A DNA stretch of 64,000 bases from Peptococcaceae bacterium 1198_IL3148 (GCA_036763105.1 JBAIYS010000002.1:124001-188000); one strand, 5' to 3'; positions 9,050 through 18,442 are shown, counted from the first letter of the stretch. The notes: generated by a model from the sequence alone, not told the origin. Numbers and translations: made by a program.

Positions 9050-9091
9050 CATTCTGTAAAGTGTATTGCCTTTATAGGGGTGGAGGCTGCT

Positions 9092-9442
9092 GTGGACAAA
9101 GTTATTTGGATAACCTTGCTGTATGATTTTTACGGTCAACTGCTAACTGAGCGTCAGCAGCGTTTTATTGACCTATACTATGGTCAGGATTTTTCTTTGG
9201 GTGAAATTGCCGAAGAATATCAAGTAACCCGTCAGGCGGTACATGATACCTTGAAACGAGCTGAAAAACTACTTGCCGGCTATGAAGGAAAATTGGGTTT
9301 GGTAGATAAGTTCATGTGCCAGCGCAAAGTAATAGCCGAAGCTTTGGATTTGTTAAAAGCCTTCCGCCAGGACCGCAACCCCGATCAATTAGATCGGATA
9401 GAACAAATATTGGCTGAAATTACAGAGCTAGAAGAAAAGTAA
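9092..9442 (+). CDS. ylxM: YlxM-family HTH protein of the signal recognition particle operon
   Basis: A 116-residue sigma-70 region 4-like helix-turn-helix protein. The segments LLYDFYGQLLTERQQ, YYGQDFSLGEIAEEY and VTRQAVHDTLKRAEKLL are diagnostic of YlxM. The family sits before ffh and is thought to bind the SRP or modulate the operon; the precise role is not established. GTG 9092 is preferred because GGTGGAGG lies at ideal distance; GTG 9080 would be inside that site. The ffh gene follows after about 30 bases. Confidence 0.9.
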   Translation: MDKVIWITLLYDFYGQLLTERQQRFIDLYYGQDFSLGEIAEEYQVTRQAVHDTLKRAEKLLAGYEGKLGLVDKFMCQRKVIAEALDLLKAFRQDRNPDQLDRIEQILAEITELEEK

Positions 9443-9472
9443 CTCAGCCTCAGTAAAGGGGTGCAGTCAAAA

Positions 9473-10810
9473 ATGTTTCAAAGTTTATCTGAAAGGCTAC
9501 AGGATACCTTTAAAAAGCTCAAAGGTAAAGGACATCTTACAGAAGCCGATGTAACCGAGGCCATGCGCGAAGTGCGGGTAGCATTACTAGAGGCTGATGT
9601 AAACTATAAAGTGGTAAAAGAGTTTGTGGCCTCGGTCAAGGAAAAGGCTGTTGGCCAAGATGTGTTCTCCAGTTTGACCCCTGGGCAGCAGGTGGTTAAA
9701 ATTGTTCGCGAACAATTGATTGAGCTGTTGGGTGGAGTACAAAGTAAAATAAACATTGCGCCAAAACCGCCAACAATTGTGATGTTGGTGGGCTTACAAG
9801 GCTCTGGTAAAACCACCACTTGCGGTAAATTGGCCAATTTGTTGCGCAAACAGGGACGGCGTCCGCTGTTGGTTGCTTGTGATGTCTACCGACCAGCGGC
9901 CATTAAACAATTAGAAGTGTTGGGAAAACAACTGGATATTCCAGTGTTTTCAATGGGTCAGATTAATCCGGTGGATATTGCCAAGGCGGCAGTGGATCAT
10001 GCCTATAGCAATGGGCAAGATTTGGTGATTATCGACACAGCCGGTCGTTTGCACATTAACGAAGAGTTGATGGATGAACTTAAAAATATTAAAGCCACCG
10101 TCAAGCCTCATGAAATCTTACTGGTGGTGGATGCCATGACCGGTCAGGATGCAGTTAACGTTTCAGAAAGCTTCAATGAAACTTTAGGTCTAGACGGTGT
10201 GATCATGACCAAGTTAGATGGTGACACCAGAGGTGGAGCGGCCCTTTCGGTGCGTAAAGTTACTGGTACGCCGATTAAGTTTGTAGGCATGGGTGAAAAA
10301 CTGGATGCGTTAGAGGTGTTCCACCCAGACCGAATGGCTGACCGTATTCTGGGCATGGGTGATGTGTTGACCCTGATAGAAAAGGCCCAAGCTAGCATTG
10401 ATGCCGAAGAAGCGTCCAAATTAAGCCAAAAACTAAAGGCTGCCAATTTCACATTGGATGACTTTTTTGATCAACTACAGCAAGTTAAAAAAATGGGCCC
10501 GCTGGATCAGATTATGGGCATGATACCAGGTATGAACAAGCTTAAGGGTATCCAAGATCAGATAGATGACAAAGAGTTGGTATATGTTGAAGCCATTATC
10601 CAGTCAATGACACCCTATGAACGTCAACATCCCGAGAAGATTAATGGCAGCAGACGCAAACGCATTGCCCTGGGCAGCGGTACCAAAGTACAAGACGTAA
10701 ACCGATTGCTAAAACAGTTTGAACAGACCAGAAAAATGTTTAAGCAATTTGGCGATATGGAAAAGCAAATGAAAAAGGGTAAAAAATTCAAATTGCCATT
10801 CCCTTTTTAA
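9473..10810 (+). CDS. ffh: Signal recognition particle protein (SRP54)
   Basis: GTPase of the signal recognition particle that carries ribosomes with hydrophobic nascent chains to FtsY at the membrane. N domain with SLSERLQ; G domain with GLQGSGKTT (near 107), the DVYRPAAI insertion, DTAGRLH (near 188), TKLDGD (near 247); methionine-rich M domain at the C-terminus with a basic tail. About 445 residues, normal. ATG 9473 gives the usual start; GTG 9461 overlaps the AAAGGGG ribosome site. Second gene of a long translation/secretion operon. Confidence 0.97.
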   Translation: MFQSLSERLQDTFKKLKGKGHLTEADVTEAMREVRVALLEADVNYKVVKEFVASVKEKAVGQDVFSSLTPGQQVVKIVREQLIELLGGVQSKINIAPKPPTIVMLVGLQGSGKTTTCGKLANLLRKQGRRPLLVACDVYRPAAIKQLEVLGKQLDIPVFSMGQINPVDIAKAAVDHAYSNGQDLVIIDTAGRLHINEELMDELKNIKATVKPHEILLVVDAMTGQDAVNVSESFNETLGLDGVIMTKLDGDTRGGAALSVRKVTGTPIKFVGMGEKLDALEVFHPDRMADRILGMGDVLTLIEKAQASIDAEEASKLSQKLKAANFTLDDFFDQLQQVKKMGPLDQIMGMIPGMNKLKGIQDQIDDKELVYVEAIIQSMTPYERQHPEKINGSRRKRIALGSGTKVQDVNRLLKQFEQTRKMFKQFGDMEKQMKKGKKFKLPFPF

Positions 10811-10847
10811 TTGACATATCTAAACTTTTTAAAGGAGGTGACATCAA

Positions 10848-11096
10848 GTGGCAACAAGAATTCGCTTAAAAAGAATGGGCGCTAAAAAAGCTCCATTTTA
10901 TCGTATAGTAGTGGCTGACTCCCGTTCACCACGCGACGGTCGTTTTATTGAGGAAATTGGTTATTATGATCCACTGAAAAAGCCAGTGGTAATCAATGTC
11001 AATAAAGACAAAGCCCAAGATTGGCTAAAGAAAGGTGCTCAGCCTTCTGAAACCGTTAAATCTTTGTTTGTAAAGGCAGGAGTGCTGGAGAAATAG
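10848..11096 (+). CDS. rpsP: 30S ribosomal protein S16
   Basis: Small-subunit protein needed for assembly of the 16S 5' domain. The 82 residues include the invariant N-terminal [27 protein letters not shown] and GYYDP segments. GTG start 10848 behind AAAGGAGGTGA. The order ffh-rpsP-khpA is the classic Firmicutes arrangement. Confidence 0.98.
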   Translation: MATRIRLKRMGAKKAPFYRIVVADSRSPRDGRFIEEIGYYDPLKKPVVINVNKDKAQDWLKKGAQPSETVKSLFVKAGVLEK

Positions 11097-11111
11097 GGAG
11101 GGATTTAGACG

Positions 11112-11339
11112 ATGAAAGAATTGGTTGAAATTCTTGCCCAATCCCTTGTGGACCAGCCAAATTTGGTTGATGTCAGAATGGTAGAAAAAGAAAAATCTGT
11201 AATTATCGAACTAAGAGTAGCCCCAGATGACATGGGCAAAGTTATTGGCAAACAGGGTCGTATAGCCCGGGCCATACGCACCGTTGTAAAGGCTGCTGCC
11301 ACAAAGCAACGCAAAAAAGTAGTTGTAGAAATAATATAA
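11112..11339 (+). CDS. khpA: KH-domain RNA-binding protein KhpA (YlqC)
   Basis: A 75-residue single type II KH domain with the RNA-gripping GKQG loop (GKVIGKQGRIARAIR). In Firmicutes it pairs with KhpB and affects cell-wall growth and small-RNA binding. RBS GGGAGGG at 11096-11102. A perfect hairpin begins at its stop codon, so expression of downstream genes may be reduced. Confidence 0.93.
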   Translation: MKELVEILAQSLVDQPNLVDVRMVEKEKSVIIELRVAPDDMGKVIGKQGRIARAIRTVVKAAATKQRKKVVVEII

Positions 11340-11365
11340 CAAGGGGACATTAGTCCCCTTGTTAT
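11336..11365 (+). terminator. 12-bp perfect hairpin after khpA, possible leaky terminator
   Basis: The arm 11336-11347 pairs perfectly with 11354-11365 around CATTAG. The downstream run is T-rich but broken by A residues, so partial read-through into ylqD-rimM-trmD is likely. Confidence 0.6.
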
Positions 11366-11389
11366 ATTATTATTCTAGGGGGTATGGGG

Positions 11390-11800
11390 TTGCAAAGTAT
11401 AAAAATAACCAGGCCGGTGGTTATAAAGGTTAGGGTTACGGAAGAATATAAAAAGGTAGTGGCATTTGAATTGCAGAAACTAATCCATGGTTTGGATCTA
11501 GAGCTGCAACAACTTGAATTTCAAGCAAAAAAATTACAGGCAGAAGTGGCCAAAAATTCGCAATTTGCCGTGACAGCAAAGCAAAAACTAGAGGAAGAAG
11601 TTAGGCAAAGATTGAACAAAAAACAACAGTATATGGATAAGATTAAAGACATTAGTAGGTTGGAGCTTGGTAGCGAGGTAATACATGGCCGAGTGGAAAG
11701 TTTGGTGGAGTTAAAAGTAGGCGATGATTGGAACCAACTGATGAATGTTGAGGTGCTGATTGAAAACGGTAAAGTGCTGGAGATAAGGCAAGGGGTGTAA
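11390..11800 (+). CDS. ylqD: YlqD-family protein
   Basis: 136 residues of the YlqD family, found between khpA and rimM in Firmicutes; its biochemical role is unknown. A coiled coil occupies about residues 25-85 (heptads around LQQLEFQAKKLQAEVAK), followed by a small beta-rich end with LGSEVIHGRVESLVELKVGDDW. TTG 11390 is chosen because AGGGGG at 11377-11382 gives good spacing; ATG 11384 would touch that site directly. It may be a ribosome-associated factor by context only. Confidence 0.75.
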   Translation: MQSIKITRPVVIKVRVTEEYKKVVAFELQKLIHGLDLELQQLEFQAKKLQAEVAKNSQFAVTAKQKLEEEVRQRLNKKQQYMDKIKDISRLELGSEVIHGRVESLVELKVGDDWNQLMNVEVLIENGKVLEIRQGV

Positions 11801-11807
11801 AGGGATA

Positions 11808-12320
11808 ATGGGTGAGCAATACATTACAATAGGTGAGATCGTTAACACTCAAGGTATCAAGGGAGAGGTGCGGGTGTTGCCCCAGACTGATTTCCCAGAA
11901 CGGTTTAAGGAATTAAACGAAGTCTTAATTTATCATCAAAATCAACGGTTTACATACCAGATCACATCGGCTAGGCAGCACAAGCAGTTCATCATTATAA
12001 AGTTTGCAGAAGTAACTGATATGAACGGAGCCGAAAAACTAAAGGGAGCGTTAATGCAAATCACCCCAGATCAATTGGTGTCGCTACCTAAGGACAACTA
12101 TTATATCTTTGAAATTGTTGGTCTTGACGTGTATACCACTGCAGGGGAAAAATTGGGTAGCCTTAAGCAAGTGCTAAAGACCGGTGCTAATGATGTTTAT
12201 GTGGTTAAACCACCCACCGGTGCAGATATACTGGTGCCAGCACTAAAGCAGGTGGTAAAAGAAATAAACATAGAAGCCAACCGCATGGTGGTGGAGCTTC
12301 CCGAAGGGTTGCTGGACTAA
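11808..12320 (+). CDS. rimM: 16S rRNA processing protein RimM
   Basis: Assists maturation of the 30S head and binds S19. The 170 residues carry the N-terminal [18 protein letters not shown] domain and the C-terminal PRC-barrel with [22 protein letters not shown] and the [13 protein letters not shown] segment. Start eight bases after the ylqD stop; its own stop overlaps the trmD start. Confidence 0.96.
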   Translation: MGEQYITIGEIVNTQGIKGEVRVLPQTDFPERFKELNEVLIYHQNQRFTYQITSARQHKQFIIIKFAEVTDMNGAEKLKGALMQITPDQLVSLPKDNYYIFEIVGLDVYTTAGEKLGSLKQVLKTGANDVYVVKPPTGADILVPALKQVVKEINIEANRMVVELPEGLLD

Positions 12321-13069
12321 TGCGTATAGATATATTGACGTTATTTCCTGAGATGTTTGCCGGTCCCTTTGATACCAGTATTCTAAAAAGAGCCCGGGAA
12401 AACAAATTGCTCGATATTAACTTAATTAACATTCGTGATTTCTCTCAAAACAAGCACCATACGGTAGACGATACGCCCTTTGGCGGCGGTGCGGGGATGG
12501 TAATGCAGGCAGAACCGATTTTTAAAGCCATGGAGTATTTGGAACAACAACAAGGCGATTTGGGCCGGGTGGTCATGATGTGCCCCCAGGGTCAACCCTT
12601 TAGCCAAGAGTTGGCCAAAGATTTAGCCACCGCCCGCAGATTGGTGTTGCTTTGTGGCCACTATGAAGGCATAGATGAGCGGGTGCGAGAAAAACTGGTA
12701 ACCGATGAGATTTCCATCGGCGACTATGTGTTGACAGGCGGGGAATTGCCGGCCATGGTGGTGGTGGATGCAGTGGCCAGAATGATTCCCGGTGTGTTGG
12801 GAGAAATGGCTTCGGCTGAGGAAGATTCTTTTTACAGTGGGCTGTTGGAACACCCACATTATACCAAGCCTAGGAATTATCAAGGCATGGAAGTGCCGGA
12901 AATACTTTTATCCGGTCACCATAAAAATATCGAAAAATGGCGCCGGCGCCAGTCGTTAATGCGCACTTTGGAAAGACGCCCCGAGCTTTTAGATAATGTA
13001 GAATTGACTAAAGAGGACAAAAAGGTATTGCAAGAGGTATACGATAAATTGAAGAAACTGTTGAAATGA
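12320..13069 (+). CDS. trmD: tRNA (guanine37-N1)-methyltransferase
   Basis: SPOUT-family enzyme that methylates G37 of tRNAs reading CNN codons, preventing +1 frameshifting. Visible are [13 protein letters not shown] at the start, the knot residues [12 protein letters not shown] (near 112) and [15 protein letters not shown] (near 133), and a C-terminal helical tRNA-binding domain. 249 residues; starts with a TAATG overlap with rimM. Confidence 0.97.
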   Translation: MRIDILTLFPEMFAGPFDTSILKRARENKLLDINLINIRDFSQNKHHTVDDTPFGGGAGMVMQAEPIFKAMEYLEQQQGDLGRVVMMCPQGQPFSQELAKDLATARRLVLLCGHYEGIDERVREKLVTDEISIGDYVLTGGELPAMVVVDAVARMIPGVLGEMASAEEDSFYSGLLEHPHYTKPRNYQGMEVPEILLSGHHKNIEKWRRRQSLMRTLERRPELLDNVELTKEDKKVLQEVYDKLKKLLK

Positions 13070-13152
13070 AAATCTTTTTTGGTAGCATTTGTCAATGTGG
13101 AAATCAGCCATACATGAGTAACGGTTATTTTAAATGGTTAAAATGAAAAATG

Positions 13153-13276
13153 TTGATTGAAAAACTTTGTTATGTTATAATAGCTAAGGTTTGGTATTAA
13201 GGGCGGTCCGCTACCTTACATAGTGTTAAAGATTAATAAGAAGGTATGAACGTCTATACAGGAAGGAGGAAATGTA
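13153..13276 (+). promoter_or_regulatory. Promoter and structured leader of rplS (probable L19 leader)
   Basis: TTGATT (13153-13158), 17 bases, TATAAT (13176-13181) give a separate promoter for rplS. The transcript leader of about 90 bases has short inverted repeats (AAGGT at 13185 with ACCTT at 13212, and GGCGG/CCGCT between). Its place matches the L19 autoregulatory leader known in Firmicutes; the fold was not computed. Confidence 0.6.
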
Positions 13277-13624
13277 ATGGACCTCATTAAGTCATTAGAA
13301 CAAGATTATTACAGAAGCGATATTCCTGATTTTAAGCCTGGCGATACTGTTAAAGTACACGTAAAGGTTGTTGAAGGTACCCGTGAGCGTATCCAGGTGT
13401 TTGAAGGTGTTGTTATCAAGCGTAGAGGAACTGGTTTAAGCGAAACATTTACTGTACGCAAAATTGCTTCTGGTGTAGGTGTTGAAAGAACTTTCCCGCT
13501 GCACAGCCAACGTGTTGATAAAATTGAAGTTGCTCGCCGCGGTCGTGTAAGAAGGGCTAGACTATACTATCTGCGTAACCTGCGTGGTAAAGCTGCCCGC
13601 ATTAAAGAAATTCATAATAGATAA
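13277..13624 (+). CDS. rplS: 50S ribosomal protein L19
   Basis: Large-subunit protein at the interface with the 30S subunit. The 115 residues contain [28 protein letters not shown], the [20 protein letters not shown] signature and the basic end [17 protein letters not shown]. Strong AGGAAGGAGG ribosome site. Driven by its own promoter and leader and closed by a terminator, so it is partly uncoupled from the trmD operon. Confidence 0.98.
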   Translation: MDLIKSLEQDYYRSDIPDFKPGDTVKVHVKVVEGTRERIQVFEGVVIKRRGTGLSETFTVRKIASGVGVERTFPLHSQRVDKIEVARRGRVRRARLYYLRNLRGKAARIKEIHNR

Positions 13625-13636
13625 TGGCATTAACAA

Positions 13637-13671
13637 GGGGGGGACTGGCTCAATGCAGACAGTCCCCCTTT
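13637..13671 (+). terminator. Terminator after rplS
   Basis: GC-rich stem of eight or more bp (GGGGGACT near 13639 with AGTCCCCC at 13661-13668) followed by three T residues. Confidence 0.75.
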
Positions 13672-13739
13672 GCTATATCTTTAAATTGAAATAAATGATA
13701 AAATTTACATAAGTGCAGCAGAATAGGGGGGAGCGGTCC

Positions 13740-14297
13740 TTGAAAGATATTGAAGAAAAAGAGCCAGAAAAGGAAATTGACGGTGTAAAAACAAGTGCTT
13801 TGCGGGAATTGTTGGAGTCAGTGGTTATTGCCGTGGTGCTGGCCATAGTGATCAGAATGTTTGTTATTGAGCCTTTCTACATACCTTCTGGCTCGATGGA
13901 ACCAACGCTAATGGTAAATGACCGGATTATTGTTAGCAAGCTGTCCTATCATTTTGAACAACCGGAGTACGGTGATATCGTGGTGTTTAAGTATCCCATG
14001 GATACCAGTAGAAATTTTGTAAAAAGATTAATTGGTGAGCCAGGGGATACTGTGGAATTGAAGGATAGTAAACTGTACATAAACGGTGAGGCGATGCCGG
14101 AATCCTTTTTGCCCGCCGGTTTACAATACGACAATTTTGGCCCGATAGAAGTGCCCGCCGGGCAGTATTTTATGCTTGGTGATAATCGCAATAACAGTGA
14201 GGACAGCCGCTACTGGGGCTTTCTGCCTGAGGATTTAATTGTTGGTAAAGCAGTATTCATTTATTGGCCTTTGGACCGTTTGAGTATAGCTAGATAA
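13740..14297 (+). CDS. lepB: Signal peptidase I
   Basis: Membrane serine/lysine protease that removes signal peptides of Sec and Tat substrates. One N-terminal membrane segment (about residues 25-45) is followed by the catalytic Ser in PSGSMEPTL (near 50), the catalytic Lys in VKRLIGEPGD (near 95), and GDNRNNSEDSRYWG near 150. TTG 13740 is preferred: it lies six bases after AGGGGGGAG; upstream GTG 13713 lacks a site. 185 residues, the short Gram-positive form. Confidence 0.94.
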   Translation: MKDIEEKEPEKEIDGVKTSALRELLESVVIAVVLAIVIRMFVIEPFYIPSGSMEPTLMVNDRIIVSKLSYHFEQPEYGDIVVFKYPMDTSRNFVKRLIGEPGDTVELKDSKLYINGEAMPESFLPAGLQYDNFGPIEVPAGQYFMLGDNRNNSEDSRYWGFLPEDLIVGKAVFIYWPLDRLSIAR

Positions 14298-14315
14298 ATT
14301 GGTGGTGAATTGTTA

Positions 14316-15170
14316 GTGGAGCAACAAAATGCTATTCAGTGGTTTCCTGGTCACATGGCTAAAGCCAGACGGTTGGTGCAAGAGAACCTTAAACTGGTTG
14401 ACGTGGTTATTGAATTACTGGATGCCCGGATACCGTTGAGCAGTCGCAACCCGATGATTGATGAAATTTTAGGAAAAAAGCCCAGGTTAGTGGTGCTAAA
14501 CAAATCTGATCTGGCTGACCCAACCATCACCAAAAGGTGGCTGGAATACTTTAAAACCCCTATTAGTCAGTCGGTAACGGTGGATTCTGTTACAGGCAAG
14601 GGGTTCTCCGAGGTGCCTGCTAAAGCTCAGCTGTTGGTGGCAGACATGATGGCTAAGCTAGCGGCTGCGGGCAGGCGACCGAGGGCGGTAAGATGTATGG
14701 TGGTGGGGATACCTAATGTTGGCAAGTCATCATTTATTAACCGCTTATCCCGTCGCAAATCAACCCAAACCGGGGATCGACCGGGAGTAACTAAAGGTAA
14801 ACAAATTATCAAAATTAACAATGATTTTGAATTGTTGGATACTCCGGGCATACTGTGGCCAAAGTTTGAAGATGTGGAAGTGGGCTTTAAACTGGCAGCA
14901 ACCGGAGCGATAAAGGAGCAAGTGATTAATGTAGAAGAAGTGGCCATCTACTTGCTTGGACTGCTGAAAGAACTGAAACCCGAAGGTATCGCTACCCGCT
15001 ATAAACTGACCGAATTGGCTGAGGATCCGATACAGTTGTTAGAACAAATTGGCGTTAAAAGGGGTTTGCTGATCGGTGGGGGGCAAGTGGATTATCTAAA
15101 ATCCTCGGTTTTAGTGTTAAAAGAATTTAGAGAAGGTAAACTTGGAAAAATCTCTTTAGAGAAACCCTAG
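14316..15170 (+). CDS. rbgA: Ribosome biogenesis GTPase A (YlqF/RbgA)
   Basis: Circularly permuted GTPase for late 50S assembly. G4 NKSDL (near 64) precedes G1 GIPNVGKSSFIN (near 130), G2 around GVTKG and G3 DTPGIL. N-terminal IQWFPGHMAKA and a C-terminal RNA-binding domain with GGQVD are typical. About 284 residues. GTG 14316 fits the GGTGGTG ribosome site better than TTG 14310. Confidence 0.94.
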   Translation: MEQQNAIQWFPGHMAKARRLVQENLKLVDVVIELLDARIPLSSRNPMIDEILGKKPRLVVLNKSDLADPTITKRWLEYFKTPISQSVTVDSVTGKGFSEVPAKAQLLVADMMAKLAAAGRRPRAVRCMVVGIPNVGKSSFINRLSRRKSTQTGDRPGVTKGKQIIKINNDFELLDTPGILWPKFEDVEVGFKLAATGAIKEQVINVEEVAIYLLGLLKELKPEGIATRYKLTELAEDPIQLLEQIGVKRGLLIGGGQVDYLKSSVLVLKEFREGKLGKISLEKP

Positions 15171-15184
15171 AGGCGAAATTAATT

Positions 15185-15985
15185 ATGGACATTAGTAAAT
15201 TAACGATAACAGAGATTAAAAAAATAATTAAAGAACACCAAGCCAGCGGTGTCATCGCCGATGATTTGTTAGCAGCGGTGGCCAGTGATGCTAGACAAGG
15301 TGTGCAAAAAATACATAAAGAAATTATAAAAAAGCAACAGCAACTGGCAGCAGAAGAAAGCAGGTTGGCTCAGCTGTTCAATTATGAGCGAGAACTGATT
15401 GCTCAGGGCAAACAATATTTGGCTGGCGTGGATGAAGTGGGGCGCGGACCATTGGCAGGTCCGGTGGTGGCGGCAGCGGTGATTTTACCCCATAATATAA
15501 AGTTGTATGGATTAAATGATTCTAAAAAGTTAACCAAAGCTAAACGGGAGCAGCTAACCCAGCTAATCAAGGGAACCGCCCTTTGCTGGGCCATTGGCAC
15601 TGCTTCCACAGAGGAAATTGCTAAGGTGAATATTTACCAGGCTTCGGTACTGGCAATGGCTAGAGCGGTTGAAGGCTTGACCACCGTGCCCGATCATTTA
15701 TTGATAGATGCCGTCAAAATTCCGCAATTAACTATACCGCAAACACCAATCATTGGTGGTGATGGACTTAGTGCATCGATAGCAGCAGCATCAATCATTG
15801 CTAAGACCCATCGCGATCAATTGATGGATGATTACCACCGAAGCTATCCTCAGTATGGCTTTGATAAACATAAGGGCTATCCGACGCCGGAGCATTTGCA
15901 AGCATTAAAACAGCATGGCCCCTCGCCCATTCACCGGATGAATTATGGCCCGGTGGCAGAGTTATTACAGCAAAATTTGTTTTAA
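15185..15985 (+). CDS. rnhB: Ribonuclease HII
   Basis: Cuts RNA of RNA-DNA hybrids and misincorporated ribonucleotides. Catalytic motif VDEVGRGPLAGPVVAAAV near residue 80, a second acidic LLIDAVKI, and SIAAASIIAKTHRD near 205. The 75-residue N-terminal extension, helical and charged, matches the Bacillus-type enzyme. Closed by a two-way terminator. Confidence 0.95.
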   Translation: MDISKLTITEIKKIIKEHQASGVIADDLLAAVASDARQGVQKIHKEIIKKQQQLAAEESRLAQLFNYERELIAQGKQYLAGVDEVGRGPLAGPVVAAAVILPHNIKLYGLNDSKKLTKAKREQLTQLIKGTALCWAIGTASTEEIAKVNIYQASVLAMARAVEGLTTVPDHLLIDAVKIPQLTIPQTPIIGGDGLSASIAAASIIAKTHRDQLMDDYHRSYPQYGFDKHKGYPTPEHLQALKQHGPSPIHRMNYGPVAELLQQNLF

Positions 15986-16010
15986 AGGGCACGTTACAGC
16001 GTGCCCTTTA
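15984..16010. terminator. Bidirectional terminator between rnhB and the GGDEF gene
   Basis: Perfect 10-bp stem (15984-15993 with 16000-16009), A run on the left and T run on the right; it ends rnhB on + and the convergent gene on the minus strand, overlapping that gene's stop. Confidence 0.85.
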
Positions 16011-16503
16011 CTCGATTGCGACCACAATGTTTAGCATATCTCAATGTGGCGTCTGCCGCTTTTAAAAATTTCTCCACATCCATACCTTTGGATAACTCGG
16101 ATATTCCAGCACTGGCGGTCACTTTAACCTCTTTACCAGCCACTATAAATATTTCATTTTCAACTATATCCAGTATTCTTTGGGCAAAAAGATAGGCTTG
16201 ACTGAGATTGGTGTCACGCAATGTGATGGCAAAATCCGCCGAATGACAACGAACAATAGTATCATCTGCTCGTTTGTTTGCTTTTATAATTTCGCTTAGG
16301 CGGACAAGCACTTTATCACCTTGGGCATAGCCATAGGTTTTATTGAATAAATCCAAATGATCAATATCAATCATTATTAAAGAAAGAGCAGTGCCGCTGT
16401 TGCGGGCAAGGGCCACTTCTTTAGTCACTATTTGCTGTAATTTACCGCAGTTTAGTAATCCGGTTAAGGGGCAGAGATGATTATTTTTGTCATTTGTTGT
16501 CAT
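15994..16503 (-). CDS. GGDEF-like domain protein with degenerate active site
   Basis: About 169 residues forming one diguanylate-cyclase fold: CPLTGLLN at the start, the metal-binding IMIDIDHLDLFNKTYGYAQGDKVL, and ASAGIS with DATLRYAKHCGRNRV at the end. The signature loop that should read GG(D/E)EF reads CHSADFA, so the catalytic Gly-Gly-Glu is lost and cyclase activity is unlikely; it may be a GTP or c-di-GMP sensor or a decaying gene. No sensory domain or membrane segment. The start at 16503 follows CAGGAAT; a longer form to 16614 would overlap yraN. It interrupts the rnhB-yraN neighbourhood on the opposite strand. Confidence 0.75.
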   Translation of the reverse strand: MTTNDKNNHLCPLTGLLNCGKLQQIVTKEVALARNSGTALSLIMIDIDHLDLFNKTYGYAQGDKVLVRLSEIIKANKRADDTIVRCHSADFAITLRDTNLSQAYLFAQRILDIVENEIFIVAGKEVKVTASAGISELSKGMDVEKFLKAADATLRYAKHCGRNRVKGTL

Positions 16504-16596
16504 ATATTCCTGACCCACCTTCATTGTACATTTTTTACATATTATGGGTATAGGTAAAAAAGGTGCTAAATTTAATGAAATTCGGAGGTTTGGATG

Positions 16597-16959
16597 ATGA
16601 CCTTTTTCCGACAAAAAACTGGAAAATTAGGAGAGGATGCTGCAGTAACTTACTTAAAGCGTAGGGGAATGACAATTAAAACCCGCAATTACAGGTGTCG
16701 AATTGGTGAATTGGATATCGTGGCCATTGACCAAGGAGTGCTGGTTTTTGTGGAGGTGCGCTCTAGGCGTACCATTGGTTATGGATTACCGCAGGAAACC
16801 ATTGACGTAAATAAAATAGCTAAGGTGCGGCGGGTGGCCGAGTATTACTTGATGGTTAATAAATTAATTGATGTTGAATGCCGCTTTGACGTCATAGCAC
16901 TGCAGTTAAATGATGAGGGCGGTGTGAAAAATTTGGATTATATCCGGAATGCATTTTAA
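16597..16959 (+). CDS. yraN: UPF0102 family protein YraN, endonuclease-like
   Basis: A 120-residue protein with the PD-(D/E)XK nuclease-like fold: GEDAAVTYLKRRG, then IGELDIVAIDQGVLVFVEVRSR, which gives the E, D and EVR catalytic pattern. Function in bacteria is not firmly known. RBS GGAGGT at 16584-16589 serves ATG 16594 or 16597. In related genomes comM often follows yraN; here comM is 19 kb away. Confidence 0.9.
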   Translation: MTFFRQKTGKLGEDAAVTYLKRRGMTIKTRNYRCRIGELDIVAIDQGVLVFVEVRSRRTIGYGLPQETIDVNKIAKVRRVAEYYLMVNKLIDVECRFDVIALQLNDEGGVKNLDYIRNAF

Positions 16960-17242
16960 TCTGCCTGCAAATACAAAATATAAAGATAAAGGCTAGTATT
17001 CAAAGTATGGACATAAGAATGCAGAAAATTAGCCAATTTTCGACAAATCAACGGTTTGCAAAGCATGCAAAATACATTAAAATTATGTTTGAGTATATTT
17101 AGATCCATTATTTTAATATTAATATAAAAAGGAGGCTAGGAGGATATAGTTATCAATAATTAGTGGAATTTGTCGCAACTTTTAAAACAATATTGTTGTT
17201 TTTTCGCAATAACAAATCTAACAACCAAAAGAGGTGTAGCAC

Positions 17243-18442
17243 ATGAAAAGAATTGGACTTTTACCTAGATTAATCATTGGTTTGACCCTTGGAATCCTAA
17301 TAGGTTACCTCTCTAGCATTGTACAAGTGGAATTTCCGGTGCGCCTGTTGGCTACCTTTAACGGTATTTTTGGTAACTTCTTAAACTACGTTATTCCGCT
17401 AATTATTATCGGTTTTGTTGCCCCTGGTATTGCAGAATTAGGTAAGGGTGCTGGGCGGCTACTGGGTATCACCACCTTATTTGCTTATGGTTCAACAGTA
17501 ATTGCTGGCACTTTCGCCTTTTTAGTGGGAACAGGCCTGTTGCCTAAGATTGTTAACGCCGCCAGTGGTCAGGCCAGTAACCCAGAGGAAGCTCTGCTGA
17601 GCGGTTTTTTCCAGGTTGAAATGCCACCCATTATGGGGGTAATGACAGCACTGATCACTGCCTTTCTGTTTGGTTTGGGTATGGCAGCAATTGACAACAA
17701 ATCTATGTATCAAGTAACCAGAGACTTCCAAGAGATTATTGAAAAAGTAATTAAAGTGGTTATAATTCCTTTGTTGCCCTTCCACATTGCTGGTATCTTT
17801 GCCAACATGACCTATGGTGGCGAAGTGGTTAGGGTTATGCAAGTATTTGGTGCGGTGTTTGCCATTGTTATAGTTTGTCACCTGCTAATGCTTGTCTTCC
17901 AGTACACCACCGCCGGTAGCATGACTGGAAGAAACCCGTTGAAAGCGCTCAGAAACATGGTCCCAGCCTATTTAACTGCCATCGGCACCCAGTCTTCAGC
18001 GGCTACAATACCTGTAACCCTGAATTGTACTAAAAAGAATGGTGTATCTGCCGGAGTGGCTGACTTTGCAGTGCCCCTTTGTGCCACCATCCACCTGTCC
18101 GGCAGCACCATTACGTTAACACTGTGTTCCATGGCGGTGATGTTAATGGCAGGTACAGCGCCGGTGTTTGGCGAAATGTTTCCATTCATTTTAATGCTGG
18201 GTGTAACTATGGTGGCAGCACCTGGTGTGCCTGGGGGCGCGGTGATGGCGGCCTTAGGTCTGTTACAATCCATGCTAGGTTTTAGCGAAGCACAACTGGG
18301 TCTGATGATTGCCCTTTACCTCACCCAAGATAGCTTTGGTACCGCATGCAACGTCACCGGTGACGGAGCCATTGCTATGCTGACTGATAAATTTGCCAAA
18401 GGATCGGCAACAACTGCTAATCCGGCAGAGGCAAATGCTTAG
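17243..18442 (+). CDS. Dicarboxylate/amino acid:cation symporter (DAACS family)
   Basis: A 399-residue secondary carrier of the glutamate transporter fold that takes up acidic amino acids or C4-dicarboxylates with Na+ or H+. Multiple hydrophobic segments, the HP1 loop GTQSSAATIPVTL (near 255), and a TM8-like NVTGDGAIAML (near 372). The 283 bases before it hold no gene but contain GGAGGCTAGGAGG at 17132 without a following long frame, and a TTGTTGTTTTTTCGCAATAACAA inverted repeat that could regulate it. Substrate cannot be read from sequence. Confidence 0.9.
   Translation: MKRIGLLPRLIIGLTLGILIGYLSSIVQVEFPVRLLATFNGIFGNFLNYVIPLIIIGFVAPGIAELGKGAGRLLGITTLFAYGSTVIAGTFAFLVGTGLLPKIVNAASGQASNPEEALLSGFFQVEMPPIMGVMTALITAFLFGLGMAAIDNKSMYQVTRDFQEIIEKVIKVVIIPLLPFHIAGIFANMTYGGEVVRVMQVFGAVFAIVIVCHLLMLVFQYTTAGSMTGRNPLKALRNMVPAYLTAIGTQSSAATIPVTLNCTKKNGVSAGVADFAVPLCATIHLSGSTITLTLCSMAVMLMAGTAPVFGEMFPFILMLGVTMVAAPGVPGGAVMAALGLLQSMLGFSEAQLGLMIALYLTQDSFGTACNVTGDGAIAMLTDKFAKGSATTANPAEANA

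Noticed and set aside
9604-9849. Antisense frames across ffh and other housekeeping genes
   Set aside because: Composition follows the codon bias of the sense genes; no starts with ribosome sites.
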